From Alphaproteobacteria bacterium LSUCC0719 (GTDB lineage Bacteria > Pseudomonadota > Alphaproteobacteria > Puniceispirillales > Puniceispirillaceae), in NCBI GenBank assembly GCA_040839025.1, contig JBFPJN010000003.1:124001-188000 (forward strand): a stretch of DNA of 64,000 nt, in the 5' to 3' direction. The notes under the pieces were generated by a model, which saw only the letters and a list, made by a program, of their open reading frames with translations, searched no databases and was not told the origin of the DNA. The position numbers and the translations under genes are program-made. Within the stretch, counting starts at the first letter, position 1. Every line of letters begins with the position of its first letter. Positions 46,163 to 52,582 of the stretch are shown here, one piece after another.

Positions 46163-46190
46163 TTGACAAGCATGGCCGGCTGGCTATTCT
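46163..46190 (+). promoter_or_regulatory. Candidate sigma-70 promoter of tRNA-Leu
   Basis: TTGACA at 46163-46168 and TATTCT at 46185-46190 are separated by 16 bases and lie about 43 bases upstream of the tRNA-Leu 5' end. The -35 box is perfect and the -10 box matches four of six positions. Confidence 0.5.
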
Positions 46191-46232
46191 GCGCGCCTCC
46201 AAGCACAGCGAGCAATCGCGTGCAGCCCCGAT

Positions 46233-46319
<87 letters not shown>

Positions 46320-46370
46320 TTATCTCCAAGATTCGTGGTTCAAGGTCCTGATTTTCAAGCATTTTGATGT

Positions 46371-47549
46371 TTGACGTCAGGAAGTGTGAGCCAAACTGTG
46401 ATCCAAAATCACGCCTATCTTATCCGCCGTAATGGCATCTATTACTTCTCCCGCCGTGTCCCTGCTGATGTGCGCTCTCGATTCAATAAGGATCGGGTGA
46501 TCGTCTCGCTGCATACAAGATCGCTGCCTAAGGCGCAGCGATCTGCTGCTGCTCTGTCTGACAGGCTGGAGCGATACTGGGACAGCATTCGTCTGGAAGT
46601 CTTCCACACAAGGGAGCTTGGGCTTTCATTGGTTCAGGAGGTTGAGGCAGATCGAAGTAACGTGTCTGTCTCCATTCAGGATGCGCTCGATAGCTATCTC
46701 CGCCTTAAGGGCGCTGGCCGAAGCAAGACCTTCTTTCAGGGAGCAGAGCGTGCCGTTGGCTATATGACAGAAGCAACTGATGCAGAGGAACTGTCATCTC
46801 TATCGGCTTCTGATGCCGCACGCTTCCGTGACTATCTGATTGGCAAGGGTATGACAGCGGCATCAGTGCGCCGTGTCTTTGGCACAGTCAAAGCCATCAC
46901 CAACCTTGCCATCAGAGAGTATGGCCTCACCTGTCCCAATGTGTTCGCCAACGTCTTCATCCCGGATGATGAGAAGGCATCCATTCGTTCGCCAATCCCC
47001 GATGACAACATTGTGGCTATCCAGAAGGAGTGCTTTGAACTGGACGATGATGTCAGGTGGCTGGTGGCACTGATCAGTGACACAGGTATGCGGTTGGCAG
47101 AAGCTGCAGGACTGCTGGTATCGGACATTAAGCTCAATGCCGACATTCCCCACATCGCACTACGCAAACACCCTTGGCGTTCACTCAAGACAAGGGGAAG
47201 TGAGCGCGACATCCCGCTGGTTGGCATGTCGCTTTGGGCAGCGAGGCGCATTGTTGAGAACCAGCAAGATTTAGCCTTCCCACGATACACGGACAGTTCA
47301 GGCTGCAACGCAAACTCTGCCAGCGCAGCTATCAACAAATGGCTGAAGCCACGCGTCCCTGACGGATGTGTAGTTCACAGCTTCCGCCACAGCCTCCGCG
47401 ACAGGTTACGCCGTGTTGAATGCCCGTCAGATATCGCTGATGCCATTGGCGGTTGGACCACCGCAGGCGTGGGCCAAAAATATGGCAGCGGCTATGGTCT
47501 CGAGGTCAAAGCCAGATGGATGGAAAGGATCGCTTCCCTGAACGGGTAG
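46371..47549 (+). CDS. int: Tyrosine-type site-specific integrase of the tRNA-Leu island
   Basis: A 392-residue tyrosine recombinase. After an N-terminal arm/core-binding part there is a catalytic domain with Arg near R241 (SDTGMRLAEA), Lys in LKTRGSERDI, the box H336-x-x-R339 (HSFR), W362 and nucleophile Y371. All are at canonical spacing. It would recombine the 16-bp cores. The start is uncertain: TTG at 46371 or GTG at 46386; no strong ribosome site is visible. It points away from the tRNA and is adjacent to attL, as usual for integrative islands. Confidence 0.93.
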   Translation: MTSGSVSQTVIQNHAYLIRRNGIYYFSRRVPADVRSRFNKDRVIVSLHTRSLPKAQRSAAALSDRLERYWDSIRLEVFHTRELGLSLVQEVEADRSNVSVSIQDALDSYLRLKGAGRSKTFFQGAERAVGYMTEATDAEELSSLSASDAARFRDYLIGKGMTAASVRRVFGTVKAITNLAIREYGLTCPNVFANVFIPDDEKASIRSPIPDDNIVAIQKECFELDDDVRWLVALISDTGMRLAEAAGLLVSDIKLNADIPHIALRKHPWRSLKTRGSERDIPLVGMSLWAARRIVENQQDLAFPRYTDSSGCNANSASAAINKWLKPRVPDGCVVHSFRHSLRDRLRRVECPSDIADAIGGWTTAGVGQKYGSGYGLEVKARWMERIASLNG

Positions 47550-47582
47550 AAAAACTTCGAGCGGCATCACATCCGCAAATGG

Positions 47583-48986
47583 CTACAGGAAGTATTTCGT
47601 GAAAATGACCGCGTATGTCAGGCCGCATAGAAGCAGCGCCAACATTACCGCGGCGCTTCCATAATCTTTTGCGCGCTTGGAAAGACCATGTTTGGAATAG
47701 GAAATACGGTCGACCGCTGCTTCTACGCTGGAATTTAGCAATTCAACAATGAGAACAAACAACAACGTTCCAAGCATTGCACCGGTCTCGAGGGTGGTGG
47801 CTGGCATCCAGATTGCCAGTGGGGCCAGAATTGCAGCCAGCACAAGTTCCTGTCTAAATGCGCTTTCCTCTTTCACCGCGTAGACCAGCCCGGCCCAACT
47901 GTTCTTTGCAGCAGAGATGGCGCGGCCCAGACCATGATTGGATTTGTGGGGATTATCCTCCACTCGGTAGCTGTCCTGAGAGTGGCCCGCGACGACTAGA
48001 TGGCTGGCAAAGATGCCGGTGGCAATCTCCCAGGAAAATGTCTCTGCGTGGGCACGAGCATCTTCGCCCCTCAGCTTAAGGGCCTTGGCGCAGGCTTTTC
48101 CAAGATTTTCGTCAAGGACGCCGGCGTCTGAGGAGCCAATAACATCAATCGGCCCAGTGACAGGATAAGCTGCTACCGGCAGCCCGCAAGCCATAGCCTC
48201 CAAAAGCACCAGACCAAAAGTATCTGTGCGGCTCGGGAAGACAAAGACATCGGCCTGATTGTAGATCGCTGGCAGTTCGGACATTTGCTTTGAGCCCCAA
48301 AAACGCACCTCGGGATACCGCTTTTTGAAACCGTCCAGCGCAGGACCATCTCCGACAACCCATTTTTCCCCTTGCAAGGGTAGATCTAAAAATGCCTCAA
48401 GGTTCTTCTCGACTGAAACCCTGCCAACATTAATGAAAATTGGCGTCTTATTTTGCGGTTTCGAGCAGGGTTCCTGGTCCGGCTTGAACAAATCGAGGTC
48501 GACACCTCTTGGCCAAATCACCGGCTTGCCGATGCGCCATCTTTTGAGATCCTCCAGAACAGCGTTTGTTGGGGCCATGACGGCATTGCCCGGCTTGTGG
48601 AACCAGCGGAGGAAGAAATAGGTGCAAGCGAGCGGCAGGTGAATTCTGGACTTGATATACTCAGGAAAACGCGTGTGATAGGCCGTCGTAAAGGCCATTT
48701 GCCATCGTACCGCAAAAGCTCTCGCAGCCAGCCCAAGCGGCCCTTCAGTCGCGATATGCAGATGGTCGGGATTGAACTCGTTAATCAATGCTGAAACTTT
48801 TCGACCGGGGAAAATCGAAAGTCTGATCTCCGGATAAGTCGGGCAGGGTATTGTGCGAAACGCCTCTGGCGTGATCATAAGCACCTGGTGCCCAAGCGAC
48901 TCCAACCCTTCGCGCGTTTTTGTCAATGTGCGAACGACACCATTGACCTGTGGATACCATGCGTCACTGACGATCACGATCTTCAT
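47583..48986 (-). CDS. Glycosyltransferase-diacylglycerol kinase fusion (Agt-like + DgkA)
   Basis: A 467-residue fusion. Residues 1 to about 345 are a GT4-type lipid glycosyltransferase (VNGVVRTLTKTREGLESLGH, PRGVDLDLF, FPSRTDTFGLVLLEAMACGLP). Residues about 350-467 are a three-helix diacylglycerol kinase of the DgkA type (AAKNSWAGLVYAVKEESAFRQE, LIVELLNSSVEAAVDRIS, SKRAKDYGSAAVMLAL). The first part resembles Agt, which glycosylates diacylglycerol in phosphate-starved bacteria. The second would phosphorylate diacylglycerol back to phosphatidate. It overlaps the upstream phosphoesterase by four bases, so both act in one pathway at the inner membrane. Domain fusion is seen; function is inferred from the families. 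Confidence 0.88.
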   Translation of the reverse strand: MKIVIVSDAWYPQVNGVVRTLTKTREGLESLGHQVLMITPEAFRTIPCPTYPEIRLSIFPGRKVSALINEFNPDHLHIATEGPLGLAARAFAVRWQMAFTTAYHTRFPEYIKSRIHLPLACTYFFLRWFHKPGNAVMAPTNAVLEDLKRWRIGKPVIWPRGVDLDLFKPDQEPCSKPQNKTPIFINVGRVSVEKNLEAFLDLPLQGEKWVVGDGPALDGFKKRYPEVRFWGSKQMSELPAIYNQADVFVFPSRTDTFGLVLLEAMACGLPVAAYPVTGPIDVIGSSDAGVLDENLGKACAKALKLRGEDARAHAETFSWEIATGIFASHLVVAGHSQDSYRVEDNPHKSNHGLGRAISAAKNSWAGLVYAVKEESAFRQELVLAAILAPLAIWMPATTLETGAMLGTLLFVLIVELLNSSVEAAVDRISYSKHGLSKRAKDYGSAAVMLALLLCGLTYAVIFTKYFL

Positions 48987-49816
48987 GGTTTGGTCACCGG
49001 TTCGAACGCAGGGCCAGACACGTCCGTGCTTACCGTGGCAAGCTGGAATTCAGTCCTTGGGGTTGCATTCTGCCAATCAAGCAACTCCAATGTTCCATCA
49101 TGATGCTCCGCAAGCGCAGAGAGTGATTCCACCCAATCCCCGTCATTTGCATAGAGTATCCCGTCGATTTGCCGTATTTCAGGCTTATGAATATGTCCGC
49201 AAACCACGCCATCACAATTTCGACGGCGCGTTTCGGTAACCATTGCAGTTTCAAACGCAGAGATGAACGAGACTGCTGATTTGACCCGGTGCTTCAAATA
49301 TTGTGAGAGCGACCAATAGGGCAGGTTCAGCTTGTTGCGGACCCAGTTGAAGATCAGATTGACCCGTAACAACAGGGTGTAACTGTAGTCGCCGAGATAG
49401 GCCAGCCAGCGCGCATGTTGGATCACGTTGTCAAACAGGTCGCCATGCACGACCCAGAACCTCAAACCATCGGCTGTCTCGTGAATATCTTCCGCCTTGA
49501 TCGCTATGTCACCAAAGTTGACGCCAAGATATTGCCTGGCAGCCTCATCATGGTTGCCCGGAATGTAGACAACCTTTGTGCCTTGGCGTGCTTTTCGAAG
49601 CAGCTTTTGAACTACATCGTTATGTTCCTGTGGCCAGTAGAATTTTTTCTTCAGTTGCCAGCCATCAACAACATCACCGACGAGATACAGCTTGTCGCTG
49701 TGGGTGTGTTTCAGAAAATGCAGGAGCTCAAGTGCCCGCGCTCCGGGAGTCCCTAGGTGAATGTCGGAGATCCAAATGGTGCGGTATGTGAGCGGCTTTG
49801 CGCTTTCATCAAGCAA
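48983..49816 (-). CDS. plcP: PlcP-like metallophosphoesterase (phospholipid remodelling)
   Basis: A 277-residue calcineurin-like phosphoesterase related to LpxH/UDP-diacylglucosamine pyrophosphatase. The complete metal-binding set is visible: SDIHLG, LVGDVVDGW, IPGNHDE, VVHGDLFD and VVCGHIHKPE. In Sinorhizobium and marine bacteria a protein of this type (PlcP) cleaves phospholipids to diacylglycerol under phosphate limitation and is commonly next to a glycosyltransferase (Agt). The four-base overlap with the GT-DgkA fusion supports that role over lipid A synthesis. A canonical Pho box is not obvious upstream. Confidence 0.8.
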   Translation of the reverse strand: MLDESAKPLTYRTIWISDIHLGTPGARALELLHFLKHTHSDKLYLVGDVVDGWQLKKKFYWPQEHNDVVQKLLRKARQGTKVVYIPGNHDEAARQYLGVNFGDIAIKAEDIHETADGLRFWVVHGDLFDNVIQHARWLAYLGDYSYTLLLRVNLIFNWVRNKLNLPYWSLSQYLKHRVKSAVSFISAFETAMVTETRRRNCDGVVCGHIHKPEIRQIDGILYANDGDWVESLSALAEHHDGTLELLDWQNATPRTEFQLATVSTDVSGPAFEPVTKP

Positions 49817-49891
49817 AAGAACTGCCCCGAAAAATGCCGTAATCTAGCACTAAAGATGTCCCATGAAGATTGCATGGTCATTTCATTTCTT

Positions 49892-49907
49892 TTTCACTTT
49901 TGTGAAA
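49892..49907. promoter_or_regulatory. Palindrome upstream of the plcP-like gene
   Basis: TTTCACTTTTGTGAAA is an inverted repeat with six-base arms, about 75 bases upstream of the PlcP-like start. It could be an operator for the lipid-remodelling pair. It does not match the tandem PhoB box, so the regulator is unknown. The whole gap 49817-49994 is otherwise without a gene. Confidence 0.4.
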
Positions 49908-49994
49908 TTGCAAGGCGGCGAGACCGTCGCAACGGTACCATTGTCCAAGTGCGTTGAATAAGCATGGTTCGTGCACCGTGGACAAACAACCACG

Positions 49995-50051
49995 ATGCTT
50001 GAAAATCAGGACCTTGAACCACGAATCTTGGAGATAATGGTGCCCAGGAGA
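49995..50051 (-). repeat. 57-bp inverted copy of the attL region
   Basis: Exact reverse complement of 46306-46362 (core plus 41 bases of integrase-side arm). It forms, with the left copy, the inverted repeats that bound segment A (integrase, GT-DgkA, PlcP). Confidence 0.9.
50036..50051 (-). other. Inverted internal attachment core, attP-like
   Basis: Reverse complement of the 16-bp core. On the minus strand its upstream flank equals that of attR (306-bp repeat arm) and its downstream flank equals that of attL (57-bp repeat arm). It therefore has the composition expected of the circular element's attP, but inside the integrated island. Confidence 0.8.
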
Positions 50052-50341
50052 TGGGTTCGACGCCCTACCCAGGGACCATTCAAGACCTGACTTTCAATCT
50101 ATTCAGTATCTTAGCTGATCAGCGCCTGTCAGCCAACGCCCTATTTTGGATAACAGTCTGGATAACAGCCCTGGACCGTGGTCCGGGGACAGAGTCTCGC
50201 GGTTAAAGCTTCGCGACTCCCGCCTCCCGTACGCCGGACCGGGTTACTGGGAGTGGTTGCTAGATCTTGATCGTTTTGGGCCGAGGGGGTCGGGCGTATG
50301 CTTGGGGGTGGTCCTGCCTCGGACCTCGGGCGGGTGATGGA
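50036..50341. repeat. 306-bp perfect inverted repeat, left copy
   Basis: Exact reverse complement of 57980-58285 over 306 bases, including the attachment core. It contains a duplicated GGATAACAG word, GC-rich palindromic stretches such as GGACCGTGGTCC, and a T-arm-like GGGTTCGACGCCC. No convincing gene is present; a 63-codon open frame is identical in both copies but has no recognisable features. The perfect identity implies recent duplication or ongoing gene conversion. Confidence 0.92.
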
Positions 50342-50376
50342 GTGTTAAATCCAATTCTAAATTCTTTTGTTAGCAT
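50260..50376 (-). pseudogene. Start of a third adhesin-operon reading frame, cut by the 306-bp repeat
   Basis: An ATG at 50376 lies inside the last codons of the lectin protein gene (…AAATGCTAA), exactly as the lectin gene's own ATG lies in the end of the preceding 43-codon frame. The new frame reads MLTKEFRIGFNTPSPARG and then runs into the inverted repeat, stopping after 38 codons. It has no signal peptide and is probably a truncated cassette or a chance frame. Its interest is the repeated junction. Confidence 0.35.
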
Positions 50377-50391
50377 TTTGGTTTACCGAGT
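50370..50391 (-). repeat. 22-bp direct repeat, copy 2 (end of lectin gene)
   Basis: Identical to 52451-52472. On the minus strand it encodes LGKPKC and the TAA stop, and contains ATGCTAA, the start of the next frame. Confidence 0.85.
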
Positions 50392-52457
50392 GAGATGTTG
50401 ATGTCGCCGTCATCGGGTTTGACGCCAACCATCTCGACAGTCCCACTGTTGTTGCGCCAGAGGAAGTTGATACCAGTGTTCTGATTGTTGCTTGTATCTG
50501 CAGACTTGTAGCTAAGGTCGATTGTCAGGTTGCATCCTTTTGCATTGCTCAGGCTAATCGGCAAGCCGCTTACCTCAGAGGCGGCATTTGTATAACGCCA
50601 TTCAAGCCGGGTTGTGTCGTTTGAGAGGATTTGAGCACAAACTGTCTGTGAGGATGCACCTTCACATAACCAACCTGACAATGTGTTGTTCTGTGATGCA
50701 GTCAGTCTCTTGTATTCATCAAAATACATATCCGCATCAGATGCGCCTGACAGGTCGCTTGATGAGGGTTGTGCAGCCAACTTTTTGTAGATGCTCGTTG
50801 CTGATGACGTTGTTCTGACGTAGGGACGACTGCTTGCAGCAAAGCCTGTGCTGTCTTCAAGCCAATCACTCAGAACAGCGTGATCAGCATTGCTTGTTGC
50901 AAAGGTGGTCGTTGATCTTGCTGTATTGCCATGGCTGGCACTGCCTGATGGTGCTGGATAGCTCGCATATCCAGCAAATTGCAGATATCTGGACTTGATT
51001 AGGTGGATGGTATCGTAGGTGCCATCAGAGCAGTTCTTTACGTCGATAGGGCCACCTTGGGCTTTTTCGCCAGCTTGATACTGGTGACGCATTACAGGAA
51101 GAGTGCCTATCCAAATGCGGCAGGATGCTGTCATGCCTGCAGAGCTATCACCCAGCCATATCTCATAGATGTAAGCCGCTGCCTTTGTAAGGGTTCCACC
51201 ACAGTAGCCGCTATTGCCGGTGGCTATGTAATGTGCTGCCCTGGCGGCAGCGTCAGAGCAGCTTGTGACGGATGTGCCATTCTCGGTGACGGTCAGAGTG
51301 AATGTCGTAGAAGTTGAGGCGTATGTTGAGTCAGCAGCTTGTGTTGCCGTTATCGTGGCTGATCCAATGCCAACCGGCGTTACAGTGTTGCCCGAGATCG
51401 TAGCAACGCCGCTGTTGCTGATCGAATAGCTAAACGCACCGCTCGAAGCTGATGACGGATCAGCAATGGTGAACGATCCATCATCCAACTCACGCTCAAT
51501 ATCAGACATCGATATCGAATGAGATGTTAAAAGATCTACCACAAATGCAACAGGCGAAGATGAATATTCAGTGATATAAGGCCCTACCTGACCATTCAAA
51601 CCATCCACTCGTGCATCAACCCACACCCACGCCAGGTCTGCAGGATGAAAATATATTGAAGCACCATTTTCTGTGGCTTTGGTGTCACTTGGCTGGGACC
51701 AATGCCAGTTGCTGTAGAGTCCACTAACTGCATATCCGCCTGATGTTGCAGTTCTGCCACTCCAAAACTGCGTTCCAGACTCGGGCCCTGAGTCCCAAAT
51801 CCAAAGTCCTTCGTTCGCAATGTCTGATGCACCAATCCATGTCCCATTATAAAGTCCTGAGGTGGCAAGATTCAGATGATTTGTCACAAAACTTTCTTCG
51901 TCAGCAGAAGTTAAAGTGGCTAAATATCCTTGCGAACTTCTGATTGAACTTGCCTCTGCAGCAGTTTTGGCAGCAGACCAACCTATATTTGAAACTGTGC
52001 TAAGAACATAATAGTGATCGTTGGTAAAATTATATGCACCACCAGATGGTAGTGCATGAATAGAAATTGTTGAGCTAGAGCCTTTGACTGAAAGGCTGGC
52101 AAGTGCTGCGTTGACGTCACTTATGGAGCCTGAAAAAGCAATTGATGAGTTGCCAGTCCACTGTGAAGAATTATGGGTAGATGGCGCTGTCAAACCAGAT
52201 GTGGTTGTGATTTTGACCAGACCTGAAGAGGCATAAACATAAACCACTATCGGATCGGAGCCAGAAACCGACACTGACGTGCCGCTCCCACTAACTAGAT
52301 TATAAACTGAATTATCTTCAACCTTAAAACTAGATGGTGCGGTTATCGATTGTGCGAGTGCTGTAGCATCTAAAATTCCAAACAAACAAAGCACTGCGAA
52401 GGCCTTGGCTGCACGATACACCAATTTACTAGTTGTTGTTTTGGTCCCGCTTAGCAT
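50370..52457 (-). CDS. Secreted C-type-lectin and Ig-like domain protein ending in LGKPKC
   Basis: A 695-residue exported protein. It has a signal peptide to about residue 36 (FAVLCLFGILDATALAQ) and a repeat-like domain at 40-135 (SGSISDVNAALASLSVKG). A C-type lectin domain spans about 140-300 (GYLATLTSADEESFV, WIGASDIANEGLWIW, WVWVDARVDG, GPYITEY). A Big_2-type Ig-like domain spans about 325-393, then a 300-residue Cys-containing region of unknown fold. The last nine residues are ISLGKPKC plus stop, shared with the upstream small frame. It is the third gene of an AT-rich operon behind an inverse-autotransporter barrel. It probably binds a surface glycan or protein outside the cell. Confidence 0.8.
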   Translation of the reverse strand: MLSGTKTTTSKLVYRAAKAFAVLCLFGILDATALAQSITAPSSFKVEDNSVYNLVSGSGTSVSVSGSDPIVVYVYASSGLVKITTTSGLTAPSTHNSSQWTGNSSIAFSGSISDVNAALASLSVKGSSSTISIHALPSGGAYNFTNDHYYVLSTVSNIGWSAAKTAAEASSIRSSQGYLATLTSADEESFVTNHLNLATSGLYNGTWIGASDIANEGLWIWDSGPESGTQFWSGRTATSGGYAVSGLYSNWHWSQPSDTKATENGASIYFHPADLAWVWVDARVDGLNGQVGPYITEYSSSPVAFVVDLLTSHSISMSDIERELDDGSFTIADPSSASSGAFSYSISNSGVATISGNTVTPVGIGSATITATQAADSTYASTSTTFTLTVTENGTSVTSCSDAAARAAHYIATGNSGYCGGTLTKAAAYIYEIWLGDSSAGMTASCRIWIGTLPVMRHQYQAGEKAQGGPIDVKNCSDGTYDTIHLIKSRYLQFAGYASYPAPSGSASHGNTARSTTTFATSNADHAVLSDWLEDSTGFAASSRPYVRTTSSATSIYKKLAAQPSSSDLSGASDADMYFDEYKRLTASQNNTLSGWLCEGASSQTVCAQILSNDTTRLEWRYTNAASEVSGLPISLSNAKGCNLTIDLSYKSADTSNNQNTGINFLWRNNSGTVEMVGVKPDDGDINISLGKPKC

Positions 52458-52472
52458 TTTGGTTTACCGAGT
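52451..52472 (-). repeat. 22-bp direct repeat, copy 1 (end of 43-codon frame, start of lectin gene)
   Basis: Identical to 50370-50391. It encodes LGKPKC-stop in one frame and contains the ATG of the following gene in another, so it acts as a gene-junction module. Confidence 0.85.
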
Positions 52473-52582
52473 CGGATGCCAAAAGTAAGGTTTTGTCCAC
52501 CCAAGGCCTTTTGTGCTGTTGCTAGTGCAAGAGCAATCACAACTGTCAAAAGACACAATCTAATTTGGACTATTGGCCTCAT
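52451..52582 (-). CDS. 43-residue secreted peptide ending in LGKPKC
   Basis: ATG at 52582 overlaps the inverse-autotransporter stop (ATGA), and the stop overlaps the lectin gene start. The product starts MRPIVQIRLCLLTVVIALAL, a clear Sec signal peptide, and after ATAQKALGG continues QNLTFGIRLGKPKC. After cleavage only about 15-20 residues remain. The gene is too small to be recognised by homology, but the double overlap and the shared tail argue that it is translated. It may be a small secreted partner, a coupling peptide, or the collapsed remnant of a larger passenger gene. Confidence 0.6.
   Translation of the reverse strand: MRPIVQIRLCLLTVVIALALATAQKALGGQNLTFGIRLGKPKC

Noticed and set aside
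49817-49960. Pho box upstream of the plcP-like gene
   Set aside because: Searched by eye for tandem CTGTCAT-like units; only an unrelated TTTCAC palindrome is present.
50146-50337. 63-codon frame present identically in both 306-bp repeats
   Set aside because: No ribosome site or recognisable features; identity follows from the repeat itself, so it is not evidence of coding.
50370-52457. Lectin protein as a diversity-generating retroelement target
   Set aside because: C-type lectin folds are common DGR targets, but no reverse transcriptase, template repeat or A-biased variable repeat is visible, and the lectin domain is not C-terminal.
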